NCBI GenBank assembly: GCA_049511415.1
Contig: JBEKYC010000064.1
Span: forward strand, 1 to 42,177
Source of the DNA: Bog-159 sp049511415
Lineage (GTDB): Bacteria; Acidobacteriota; Terriglobia; Bryobacterales; Bryobacteraceae
DNA: 42,177 bases
Direction: 5' to 3'
Made by a program: the position numbers and the translations under genes
The notes under the pieces: model-generated
Databases searched by the model: none
What the model was told of the DNA's origin: nothing
The model's input: the letters and a program-made list of their open reading frames with translations, nothing else
Part shown: positions 1 through 7,316 of the stretch, piece by piece
How the letters are laid out: every line of letters begins with the position of its first letter
Numbering within the stretch: the stretch's first letter is position 1

Positions 1-86
1 GCAAACAGCTTGCCGACGGCTGAACTCAGATCCTTCCAGGGCAAAGACCCGACGAGTGACAGCAGCTTTTCGAAAAGCTCGAGCAT
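1..86 (-). CDS. N-terminal fragment of an unidentified protein (runs off the window)
   Basis: The minus strand opens with an ATG at 86-84 and reads 28 codons to the window edge, beginning MLELFEKLLSLVGSLPWKDL. An in-frame TGA lies eight codons upstream (110-108), so this ATG is the likely start. No good Shine-Dalgarno sequence is visible. It would lie about 100 bases downstream of the glycosyltransferase on the same strand. The visible part is a short amphipathic helix and too little to name a family. Confidence 0.45.
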   Translation of the reverse strand, partial: MLELFEKLLSLVGSLPWKDLSSAVGKLF

Positions 87-188
87 GGCAGCGTCCAGAA
101 GCCGGATTCAGGACTCCGCGTCCGGCTTTCCACCCCCAACTGTAAGAGCGGAAAACGAGGTGGTAAGGGGACAGATCTACTCGAAGTT

Positions 189-1199
189 TTATGAAAGATG
201 CGCGCGCCAGGCCGCGATGCCCGCTTGATTATAGGCCTGCAACGCCCGGTATCCGTCGGCGGCGGCGTACGGGTCCCGCAGCAACTGCCGTCCCACGCGC
301 GCGATGTCCAGCACCGTGTCCGCGCAGGCCTGCCAGTATTTTGGAACCCAGTCGATCGCGCTGGAGACAACCGACGCGACGCCCTCCGCCACGCCATCGG
401 CTGTTACCATGTTGAACGACTCGGTGTAACTGGGCTGCAGCATCAGGTGCATGCGGCTGACCAACTGGCGAAACTCGCGCCAGCCATACCAGCCGGCCTC
501 CACCAGCCGCACTCGCGGAAGGCGCCATAGCATCTCTTTGACGGACGCCAGCACGCCCTGCCCGCCTTCCACGCGATCGGAAGATACCCAGATCTCGGCG
601 TTCTCCGCGGCAGCCTGCCGGGCGATCACCAGAGCTGCCGCCGCCGCGCTCATAATGTTCTTTTGCACGCGCGTCGCCCCAAAGATTCCCAGGCGCAGAG
701 TACCTCCGCGATAAAGCGGCCGTACGGGAGCGTGGACCTGGTCCAAATAATACAGGTTTGGCAGAAACGCGCAACTGGAGCCGTAAGCCTCCTCCACCCA
801 ATCGCAGAACTTGGCCGAATTGCCGCCCACTGAAAAATTTGGGACGCGCTGCTGCAGAGCCAATCCCTCCCTGACTAGCTTCATGGCATTCCGGTCGGCT
901 TGCAGGAATCCCACGTTACTGTGACAGGTTACCGTAAAGGCGACCTGCGGAAAATGCCGGACCAACCGCTCCGTGAACGGTGTATCCAGGTACGGAGCGA
1001 AGGTGACGACATGGGTAATGTCGGGCCGTCGCGCCAGCAGGGCCCACAAATGATAGCCTTCCATCACGGCCCAGGCCTCGGCCGGGATGCCGGAGGCACG
1101 CAAGGAAAGTTCGTCATGATGCGCGGTCACGCCTAGACCGCTATGACTCAGCACCGGATTGGCGGCTTTCAGATTCTTATACGCGAGAGCGACTCTCAT
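189..1199 (-). CDS. GT4-like glycosyltransferase
   Basis: A 336-residue protein starting MRVALAYKNLKAANPVLSHS. The frame stays open for 75 more codons upstream, but that extension is Cys/Arg-rich, unlike the family, and runs into the divergent gene at 1351, so the internal ATG at 1199 is preferred. The C-terminal half has the layout of the nucleotide-sugar-binding domain of GT-B family 4 enzymes: a strand-loop start (LRLGIFGATRVQKN), then LMLQPSYTESFNMVTADGVA, which matches the E-x7-E-type donor-binding region with its ESFN segment, followed by VVSSAIDWVP. Enzymes of this class transfer a sugar from a nucleotide donor, usually onto cell-surface glycans. The acceptor cannot be read from sequence. 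It stands alone, divergent from the CDF exporter. Confidence 0.72.
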   Translation of the reverse strand: MRVALAYKNLKAANPVLSHSGLGVTAHHDELSLRASGIPAEAWAVMEGYHLWALLARRPDITHVVTFAPYLDTPFTERLVRHFPQVAFTVTCHSNVGFLQADRNAMKLVREGLALQQRVPNFSVGGNSAKFCDWVEEAYGSSCAFLPNLYYLDQVHAPVRPLYRGGTLRLGIFGATRVQKNIMSAAAAALVIARQAAAENAEIWVSSDRVEGGQGVLASVKEMLWRLPRVRLVEAGWYGWREFRQLVSRMHLMLQPSYTESFNMVTADGVAEGVASVVSSAIDWVPKYWQACADTVLDIARVGRQLLRDPYAAADGYRALQAYNQAGIAAWRAHLS

Positions 1200-1336
1200 C
1201 TGATTTCGCCCTGACCCTAGCACGCTTGCACAACATCGGCGCTGGGCCGCGCGGCGGAAACGATTGAGGAGCAAGTAATAAGCGAACCCATGCGCGGTGT
1301 TACCGTTCCGCGCGCTCGGCAGGCAATACCCTGGCA

Positions 1337-1342
1337 TACACT
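1337..1342 (+). promoter_or_regulatory. possible -10 box for the CDF gene
   Basis: TACACT lies 8 nt before the ATG at 1351, with no convincing Shine-Dalgarno sequence between. If used, the transcript would be nearly leaderless. This is a weak call from one hexamer. Confidence 0.2.
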
Positions 1343-1350
1343 GAAATGAG

Positions 1351-2211
1351 ATGCAGACCGGCCAACGCGTGGCCCTTTCGGGCATGATCGTCAGCGCCGC
1401 CCTGGCCGCTATCAAGGTCACCATCGGCCTGATGGGTGGCTCCCAGGCGGTTGTGGCCGATGGCTTGGAGTCATTCGGGGATGTTTTTGCGTCCGGGATC
1501 GTGCTGCTGGGCCTGACGCTGGCAAACCGGCCACCGGATTGGAATCATCCCTACGGACATGGCCGCGTGGAAACGATTACCGGGCTGTTCGTCGGAATGA
1601 TGCTGGGCGCGGCAGGCGTGGCCATCTCCACGAATGCGTTCTTGCATCTGGGCTCCGTGGATGGTCCCCCGGCCACCTACGTAGTCTGGCCGCTCATCGC
1701 GTCGGCCGCCGTCAAGATCGTGCTTTCCGGTGTTAAGTTCCATTTTGGCCGGAAGATCCGCAGTGCGGCACTGATGGCGGACGCTTGGCACGACAGCGTG
1801 GACATCTTCTCGGCTCTAGTGGCGCTGGTGGCCGTGTCATTCACCATCCTGGCCCCCCACAAGTTCGCTTCCGCCGATCATTGGGGCGCATTTGCCGTTG
1901 GCTTGATCGTCGTGTTGACAGGGTTGCGCGTGTCCCGCGATACGGCGTTGCAGCTTATGGATACCATGCCGGACAGCGAAACCATGGCGAAAATCCGGGA
2001 CGTGGCCGTCACGGTGCCCGGGGTACAGGGGATAGAGAAATGCTACGCTCGCAAGACCGGGCTACAGTATCATGTGGACCTGCATCTGGAAGTTAACCCC
2101 GAAATCACCGTGCGGCAGTCGCACGATATCGCAACCCAGGTGCGGATCGTGATTAAGGAAACGTTGCCGTGGGTGGCGGACGTGCTGATCCACGTCGAGC
2201 CCGCGCCGTAG
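1351..2211 (+). CDS. Cation diffusion facilitator (CDF) metal exporter
   Basis: A 286-residue inner-membrane antiporter expected to export divalent metal (Zn, Fe, Co or Mn) against protons. Six hydrophobic segments fill residues ~8-190. The paired metal-site motifs of the family are present: DGLESFGD in TM2 (D37, D44) and DAWHDSVD in TM5 (D144, H147, D151). The NHPYGHGR loop after TM2 is also typical. Residues ~205-285 form the cytoplasmic ZT-dimer domain with VPGVQGIEKCYARKTG and HVDLHLEV. Length and order are normal for a single-unit CDF protein such as YiiP/FieF. The metal cannot be assigned. It is divergent from the glycosyltransferase with 151 bases between starts. Confidence 0.9.
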   Translation: MQTGQRVALSGMIVSAALAAIKVTIGLMGGSQAVVADGLESFGDVFASGIVLLGLTLANRPPDWNHPYGHGRVETITGLFVGMMLGAAGVAISTNAFLHLGSVDGPPATYVVWPLIASAAVKIVLSGVKFHFGRKIRSAALMADAWHDSVDIFSALVALVAVSFTILAPHKFASADHWGAFAVGLIVVLTGLRVSRDTALQLMDTMPDSETMAKIRDVAVTVPGVQGIEKCYARKTGLQYHVDLHLEVNPEITVRQSHDIATQVRIVIKETLPWVADVLIHVEPAP

Positions 2212-2230
2212 GATTAGGACAGAGTTGGAG

Positions 2231-2773
2231 TTATGCCGTCATCCGGCTGGCCATCGGATCGATCGGAATCATGTGCCTGAGTTCCAGACGCATATTCTCC
2301 ATCGCTAGCACCAAACCGCTCACGTCGACCCGGCCTACACCACACGCGTGCAGCAACAGCCGCCACTCTACGGCCAACATACCGACTGCGAAAAGGGCCT
2401 GCTGTTTGTAGAGAATGCCGGCCAGATCCCCGCGATCCTGCGCCGAGTACATCATCATCATCCGCAGGGCCGCGCCCACCAGACTGAAATCCTTGCGCAA
2501 GCAAGCCAGATATCCCCGGAAAACCTTCCGCCGCTCCGCTCGCATACGCCGCAATGTCTTCTTGCTGACTCCGGTTTGGCTGGACAGGAAACGGTAATCG
2601 TCCTCGCTCAACAGGCGTTCCATCGGCCGGTAACGCGCGATGGACAGATCATTAATCCAATCGACGGAGACGGGAAGGGATTTTGGCCCCGCCATCAGCC
2701 TTCGAAATAGGATGACCAGCACAGCCCCCACTGCCAGACAAACAAAGGCAGCGAGGCCGAGGATGAAATCCAT
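2231..2773 (-). CDS. Unknown protein with one N-terminal membrane anchor
   Basis: A 180-residue protein starting MDFILGLAAFVCLAVGAVLV, which is one strongly hydrophobic helix followed by a basic stop-transfer (LFRRLMAG). The rest is a soluble, mostly helical domain with a very basic middle (KKTLRRMRAERRKVFRGYL). GGAGAG lies about 11 nt upstream of the ATG at 2773, so I use this start instead of the longer frame to 2827. It follows the gene at 2841 by 67 bases on the same strand and may be cotranscribed with it. I do not recognise a family. It is probably an inner-membrane protein facing the cytoplasm. Confidence 0.65.
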   Translation of the reverse strand: MDFILGLAAFVCLAVGAVLVILFRRLMAGPKSLPVSVDWINDLSIARYRPMERLLSEDDYRFLSSQTGVSKKTLRRMRAERRKVFRGYLACLRKDFSLVGAALRMMMMYSAQDRGDLAGILYKQQALFAVGMLAVEWRLLLHACGVGRVDVSGLVLAMENMRLELRHMIPIDPMASRMTA

Positions 2774-2840
2774 GTGCGCTTTTCTACTCTCCCATGGAAG
2801 AATATCGTGACCAGCGAGAAAAAACAATGGTAACTTCGGT

Positions 2841-3605
2841 CTATTTTCGCGTCGCCCGTAAAAGTGCGGTGTTCAGTTGGTTCAACTGATGGACCAGATC
2901 CTCTTCCCGGCCCGGCATCCAGGCTGGACGTAGCCGCTGCTTTAGCGATTCTCCGGCCTTGTTCAACATCACCAGCCAGACCCCCAGAGCGGCGATATTA
3001 ATGCCGTTCATTACATCCCCCACGATCTCCAGCCGCTCTTTCTCCAAGCCGCTCGTGCTGAGAACCGTGTAAATGATGGTAGTGCTAACAAAATAAACGG
3101 AGAAGACCATGCTGTGGACAATAATATTGCGGCTCAGAACGATGGGATATTGGAGCAGAAAACCCAGAATCGACACCAGGAAAACGACTAGGCTGAAATA
3201 GACGGCTCGCTCCGTGACGTAATAGTAGGTCATCAGATGGCCCTGCGGCGTATGCTGCGATGGAATGATTAAACTCAGGCCCGAAGCCGCCAAGGCCAAG
3301 ACTATACCGGCGATCAGAGCCCACCGGCCCACCGTTGCCAGGCCCTGGTAATCCTCCAGCACTAAACCGTACAATTCCAACACCACCCAAACATACAGAA
3401 CCCACGCCACCGGCTCCGTGTAAGCCCATATGTAATAATAGGGTTTTCCGGCTGGGTTGATGCTGCCGAGTACGCCTTCCTGCAGCGCGGCAAAGATCAG
3501 GTAAATGAAAAAGGCCCGGTAGCGCCTGTGGAGTCCGGACAAGGTCAGCCGGACACTCAGCATAATAATACCCGCCACGACGACCAGATTAAGGATGCCG
3601 GCCAT
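2841..3605 (-). CDS. Unknown polytopic membrane protein (about 7 TM)
   Basis: A 254-residue protein with roughly seven hydrophobic helices: residues ~4-22, 30-47, 60-82, 92-113, 134-153, 160-183 and 200-218. The C-terminal tail is charged and cytoplasmic (ESLKQRLRPAWMPGREEDLV). The pattern of seven helices and a short tail is common among uncharacterised acidobacterial membrane proteins. No catalytic or transport motif is visible. It lies directly upstream of the anchored protein at 2231-2773, suggesting a two-gene unit. Confidence 0.7.
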   Translation of the reverse strand: MAGILNLVVVAGIIMLSVRLTLSGLHRRYRAFFIYLIFAALQEGVLGSINPAGKPYYYIWAYTEPVAWVLYVWVVLELYGLVLEDYQGLATVGRWALIAGIVLALAASGLSLIIPSQHTPQGHLMTYYYVTERAVYFSLVVFLVSILGFLLQYPIVLSRNIIVHSMVFSVYFVSTTIIYTVLSTSGLEKERLEIVGDVMNGINIAALGVWLVMLNKAGESLKQRLRPAWMPGREEDLVHQLNQLNTALLRATRK

Positions 3606-3731
3606 GGGACTCCGGAGCTTTGCTTCGAATACCCGATTCTATCAAGAACAAGCGACGATTACGGCCAGCTTTAGACACCCGTGGCGTCGGCGCCATGTGC
3701 CACAACCGGCACGGCAGTAAAGGTCTAGGGT

Positions 3732-3845
3732 CTAGTGTCCGCCAGGGCAGGGAAAACACTGCGGCGGCGGCGCTGCTGCCTGCGTACTCGTCGCGACAAA
3801 TGCTGACAGAACCAGTCCGATTAAGAGCAATGCTTTTTTGAACAT
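3732..3845 (-). CDS. Very small exported peptide with a CxxC tail
   Basis: A 37-residue product with a textbook signal peptide: MFKK, then a hydrophobic run to about residue 18, then a likely cleavage after ATSTQA. The predicted mature peptide is only about 13 residues and contains QCFPCPGGH, a Cys-x-x-Cys pair ending in His. The start at 3845 is set by a strong Shine-Dalgarno (AAGGAG) ten bases upstream. The longer frame to 3968 lacks such a site. Function is unknown. It could be a metal- or thiol-active peptide, or a small lipoprotein-like factor. It is isolated between two unrelated genes. Confidence 0.6.
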   Translation of the reverse strand: MFKKALLLIGLVLSAFVATSTQAAAPPPQCFPCPGGH

Positions 3846-4078
3846 AAGGTGTTTCTCCTTGTTAACTAAAGTAGCTATGTAATAGGTTATACGGTATGGG
3901 CGCTGCCCGCTGCAGGGTGGCGTGCAAGATTTTCCGGATTTGGAACAGGAGTTAACCGTTGATAACAAAATCTACCAGGATGTATAATCTCTCCAGGACC
4001 ATCAGGACTTTAGTACCGGCTGCGCGGCGGAGCCTGACTGCGAAGCCGTGATTTGCTTCGTGGCTTGAAGAACTTGCC

Positions 4079-4540
4079 ATGAGTAGCGACAAATTCTCGC
4101 AGGAGTCAGTTTCCAGCCGGGAACCGGCCGGCGATCTGTGGAGGCATACGCTCGCCCGTATCCCGACACTATTTGGAAGGTTGATCTACCTCTCCTCCCT
4201 CCGCAGCCAAAGCGACGGCGCTTACGTGCACCATGGCCTGGCGCAAATGGTCGGAGACGAGCAGGCGGGCGACACCTTGCGCCGGAGCCACGCCCGTGTC
4301 TTTCAGGATTGGCTGTGTTTGAATCTGGAACAGCAGAAAGGTGATTTGCAGGAGTACCTGGCGGAGGTCTCGAATCCGTCGGTCGTGCTGGCGGGTTGGG
4401 TGGATTCCGGATCCTTCCGCGATCTGGCGCCTCCCGCGGCACTGGAACCAGAGCGGCAGTTATTCACCGCGGATTTGGCGAAGATACTCGCCGTGCTCAA
4501 GCGGGAGTACGGAGTCGGGACGCCTGATTCAATAGCATAG
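4079..4540 (+). CDS. Unknown conserved-looking cytoplasmic protein
   Basis: A 153-residue helical protein with no signal peptide or membrane span. The segment from LWRHTLARIPTLFGRLIYLS to FQDWLCLNLEQQKGDLQEYL has normal coding composition and looks like an acidobacterial protein of unknown function, but I cannot name a family. No clear Shine-Dalgarno precedes the ATG. Its last 44 bases overlap the convergent 3' end of the HTH regulator gene, so both stop codons lie inside the other gene. Confidence 0.6.
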   Translation: MSSDKFSQESVSSREPAGDLWRHTLARIPTLFGRLIYLSSLRSQSDGAYVHHGLAQMVGDEQAGDTLRRSHARVFQDWLCLNLEQQKGDLQEYLAEVSNPSVVLAGWVDSGSFRDLAPPAALEPERQLFTADLAKILAVLKREYGVGTPDSIA

Positions 4541-5279
4541 CGACACCGGTAATTTGCCCGATCACGTCAATCTCGGAGGGGTGTGCGTAGATCTGCGGCA
4601 GGCAGTGTGATGCGGGGTGCGGCTGCACCACCAACTGCCCATCCGACAGAGTGCACCAGCCGAAAGCAAATCCTTCGCGATGCTCCAGGAAGTAAATCGG
4701 CCGTTCGAATTCGTTGCTCCACCCGGTATGCAGAATCTTGCGGCGTCCTTCGTCGATCATGACCAGCGCGCCGGGTTGCACCACCGGATACATGCACCAA
4801 TCCTCGGTGCCGATCAGAGCGTAGCGGTGGTGCTTCAGATCCAGCACATTCAGTAAGGAGAGGGGCAGTTTGCCCCAGCGATGGATTGCCCGGCTCAGAT
4901 AAGTCGTTTTACTTAAATCCACACCTAAATCGATCGCCAACGGGGCCTGAATCTCGCCATGGCCCGGAGGGCCAAAACCCAACAAGTGTGTGCTTGCCAG
5001 CGGAATGGACGCCGCATCCGCCGGCAACATCGCGGTATCCACCCGATACCATTCCAAGACCTCCAGCAGATCCAGGCGATAGATGGCGCATAAGGAATAT
5101 AGCCGGTAGATGGTGGGGACCGTACCCTTATTCTCGATATCCGACAGGCGGCTGAGCGCAATGACGAAGTCCTCACTGCGGCGCCGTTCGGCGATGCGGA
5201 TACTGGCCTGCTCGACGTCTCGGTAGCGCAGATTCAAGCGTTCTCTGGCGCGCTTCAACCTCTGCCCGGCATCCTCCAT
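4497..5279 (-). CDS. HTH (XRE-type) regulator with an S24/LexA-like C-terminal domain
   Basis: A 260-residue DNA-binding protein. The start at 5279 is fixed by CAGGAGAT about ten bases upstream. Residues ~5-75 form an XRE/Cro helix-turn-helix (RLKRARERLNLRYRDVEQAS, LSRLSDIENKGTVPTIYRLY). Residues ~145-250 resemble the peptidase S24 fold: DWCMYPVVQPGALVMIDEG matches the D-S-M-x-P...GD motif, and DGQLVVQPHP matches the later strand. The residue at the nucleophilic Ser position is Cys162, and no Lys is evident where the general base would sit, so self-cleavage is doubtful and the domain may only dimerise or bind a ligand. A palindrome at 5374-5389, between this gene and ubiX, is a candidate operator. 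Confidence 0.8.
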   Translation of the reverse strand: MEDAGQRLKRARERLNLRYRDVEQASIRIAERRRSEDFVIALSRLSDIENKGTVPTIYRLYSLCAIYRLDLLEVLEWYRVDTAMLPADAASIPLASTHLLGFGPPGHGEIQAPLAIDLGVDLSKTTYLSRAIHRWGKLPLSLLNVLDLKHHRYALIGTEDWCMYPVVQPGALVMIDEGRRKILHTGWSNEFERPIYFLEHREGFAFGWCTLSDGQLVVQPHPASHCLPQIYAHPSEIDVIGQITGVAMLLNQASRLRTPA

Positions 5280-5373
5280 GTTATGATCTCCTGCGGGCCC
5301 CCCATACCAGTTCCGGCCCTTGCGATTATATCCGGACACCGTCCCCGGGGGCAAGTCCGTTTTTGCCGATTTT

Positions 5374-5389
5374 GTTCTGAATTCGGAAC
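5374..5389. promoter_or_regulatory. Operator-like palindrome between the HTH regulator and ubiX
   Basis: GTTCTGAATTCGGAAC is a 16-base inverted repeat with 7 of 8 positions symmetric. It is flanked by two direct copies of GATTTTG (5368-5374 and 5394-5400). It lies 25 bases before the ubiX start and 95 bases before the regulator start, so the regulator could control itself and ubiX-pheA. Binding is an inference. Confidence 0.45.
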
Positions 5390-5413
5390 AGGCGATTTTG
5401 TAAAAGGCTAATT

Positions 5414-5977
5414 TTGAAAATTGTGGTTGGAGTCTCGGGCGCCAGTGGCGCCATCTATGCCGTGCGGTTGCTGGAGCGTTTGCGCCGTAACCAAGCGGCC
5501 GAAATCCATTTGATCCTCACCCGGGCGGGCGAAAAGACGCTCTTCCTGGAAACCGGCAGCCGTGCGCTGGACCTTAAGAAAGTCGCTCATTATACCTACT
5601 CCCTGGAAGATATCTCTTGCCGCCTCGCCAGCGGATCGTTCGCCATCGACTCCATGGTTGTGGCCCCCTGCTCGATCCAGACGATGTCCGCCATCGCCTC
5701 CGGCATCACCTCCAACCTGCTGCTGCGCGCCGCCGACGTAGCCCTCAAGGAGCGCCGCAGGCTGGTCTTAATGGTTCGTGAAACGCCCTTCCACCTGGGA
5801 CATCTGCGCACCATGGTTGCCCTGACGGAGATGGGGGCCATCATCGCACCGCCCATTCCGGGCTTCTATAACCAACCCCAAACTGTTCTGGATCTTGTAG
5901 ATCACGTCGTCGATCGCATACTGGATCTGATCGGCCTGCCGGATGGCCAGGCGCGCCGTTGGGACGGTCCGCAATAA
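5414..5977 (+). CDS. ubiX: Flavin prenyltransferase UbiX
   Basis: A 187-residue flavoprotein that attaches dimethylallyl to FMN to make prenylated FMN, the cofactor of UbiD-type decarboxylases. Family signatures are all present: VGVSGASGAIYAVRLLE at the N-terminus (phosphate/FMN loop), VVAPCSIQTMSAIASGIT in the middle, LMVRETPFHLGHLRTM, and PPIPGFYNQP near the C-terminus. The start is TTG at 5414, preceded by AAAAGG at normal spacing. The next ATG would remove essential N-terminal sequence. It overlaps pheA by one base (TAATG), implying translational coupling. No ubiD partner is in the window. Confidence 0.94.
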   Translation: MKIVVGVSGASGAIYAVRLLERLRRNQAAEIHLILTRAGEKTLFLETGSRALDLKKVAHYTYSLEDISCRLASGSFAIDSMVVAPCSIQTMSAIASGITSNLLLRAADVALKERRRLVLMVRETPFHLGHLRTMVALTEMGAIIAPPIPGFYNQPQTVLDLVDHVVDRILDLIGLPDGQARRWDGPQ

Positions 5978-6849
5978 TGAAGCCCCGCTCCATCAAACTC
6001 GCGGCCCATGGCCCGATCGCTTTTCAGGGCGAGCGCGGCGCTTTCAGCGAGGAGGCGGCCAGGAAACTGCTCGGCCCGGAAGTCGAAGTGCTTCCCTGTC
6101 CACGCTTTGAAGACGTCTTCAACCGCTTACGGGAAGGTGTCGCCGCCGGCGCCGTGATACCGATCGAGAACAGTCTGGCCGGCTCGGTCCACGAAAACTA
6201 CGATCATCTCCAGCACTACGGATTTCCCATCGTGGCCGAAACCAGCGTCCGCATCATACACAATCTAATGGCTATGCCTGGGGTGACCCTCTCCCGCATC
6301 CGGCGGGTCTACTCGCACCCGGTGGCCCTCAACCAATGCCTGGATTTCTTCGCCCGGTACCCCAAAATCGAGAAGGTGCTGCATTACGATACCGCCGGCA
6401 GCGCCAAGACCATCATGGAGGAAAGCCTGCGGGATGCCGGCGCAATTGCTTCCGCGGTTGCCGCCGACATTTATGGCGCCCGCATCCTGCGACGCTCGAT
6501 CGAGGATGATCGCCGCAATTTTACCCGGTTCTTCCTCTTACGGACTCCGGAGTATACCCGCAAGTGGCCTGCGGAAATCCCCCCCAATGTGCAGTGGAAA
6601 ACCTCCTTAGTGTTCTCCACGCGGAACATACCTGGGGCATTGTTTCGTTGTTTGAGTGCTTTCGCGCTTCGGGACCTCAATCTCACCAAAATCGAATCCC
6701 GCCCGCTGCGCGGCAAACCTTGGGAATATCTCTTCTATTTGGACTTTCTGGGCAGGATCGATTCGCCACAGGCTAAGAACGCGTTGGGCCATTTGGGCGA
6801 ACTAGCCGACGTGCTCAAAGTGCTAGGCTGCTATCCCCGCGGCAGTTAG
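5977..6849 (+). CDS. pheA: Prephenate dehydratase (monofunctional, with ACT domain)
   Basis: A 290-residue enzyme converting prephenate to phenylpyruvate in phenylalanine synthesis. The catalytic domain spans residues ~10-190: AFQGERGAFSEEAA, then VIPIENSLAGSVHENYD, then SHPVALNQC, ending with NFTRFFLL, which holds the conserved Thr-Arg-Phe catalytic motif. An ACT regulatory domain follows (~205-285) with NIPGALFRCLSAF and KIESRPLRGKPWEY, the phenylalanine-binding GALV- and ESRP-type motifs, so feedback inhibition by Phe is likely. There is no chorismate mutase domain. The ATG overlaps the ubiX stop, so the frame from 5959 is rejected. Confidence 0.95.
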   Translation: MKPRSIKLAAHGPIAFQGERGAFSEEAARKLLGPEVEVLPCPRFEDVFNRLREGVAAGAVIPIENSLAGSVHENYDHLQHYGFPIVAETSVRIIHNLMAMPGVTLSRIRRVYSHPVALNQCLDFFARYPKIEKVLHYDTAGSAKTIMEESLRDAGAIASAVAADIYGARILRRSIEDDRRNFTRFFLLRTPEYTRKWPAEIPPNVQWKTSLVFSTRNIPGALFRCLSAFALRDLNLTKIESRPLRGKPWEYLFYLDFLGRIDSPQAKNALGHLGELADVLKVLGCYPRGS

Positions 6850-6899
6850 GCAGTCTTGAGGATTAAGCCGCGGAATGACGACCTAACGGCAAAGTCAGT

Positions 6900-7264
6900 G
6901 AATTCAAGTACCTGGTCCTCATTCCAGCCGCCAAATCGGCCCGCGATGGCGGCTTCGCTATGCCGTGCACCAGCGACCAGGCCCCCCCGCGCGGTTCCAT
7001 CGACTACGCCGAATTATCGACACCTTTGACAACCCGCCACTTCGCCAATTATCAACACGGCGGGATCTATGGTTTGAACGCCGTGCCGTCCCGCTTCCGT
7101 GTGGCGTCCCCGGGCGCGCGCACACCCGTGCGGAACCTGTATCTCACGGGTGCGGATACGACATCCCAGGGTATTACGGGCGCCCTTTTGGGCGGAGTCT
7201 GATTCTGGGCCGCAATCTCATGTCCGCCGTCACGCGTCCCTTCGCGCAACGCGTGGCCGCATAG
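6900..7264 (+). pseudogene. Eroded C-terminus of a phytoene-desaturase/carotenoid-isomerase-like flavoenzyme
   Basis: This 467-base stretch between pheA and glycerate kinase (6850-7316) has no intact gene. Frame 3 reads from about 6900 and contains STPLTTRHFANYQHGGIYGL, then TPVRNLYLTGADTTSQGITG ALLGGV, which is the characteristic C-terminal end of FAD-dependent phytoene dehydrogenase-like proteins (the NLYLTG-D-x-x-x-x-GI-GAL-GGV signature). A TGA follows at 7200-7202, but the frame one base away continues LILGRNLMSAVTRPFAQRVA to a stop at 7264, so a single lost base explains the break. The N-terminal FAD-binding part is absent. It is a remnant rather than a working gene. Confidence 0.7.
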
Positions 7265-7316
7265 CTATCCGCGAGCGCGCGGCGCGGCGGGTTAGACTTG
7301 GGAAGACGCCAGGTCC

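Noticed and set aside
7200..7202. TGA in the desaturase-like remnant as selenocysteine
   Set aside because: It is not at a redox residue, and a one-base shift restores the expected sequence, so it is a frameshift in a relic.
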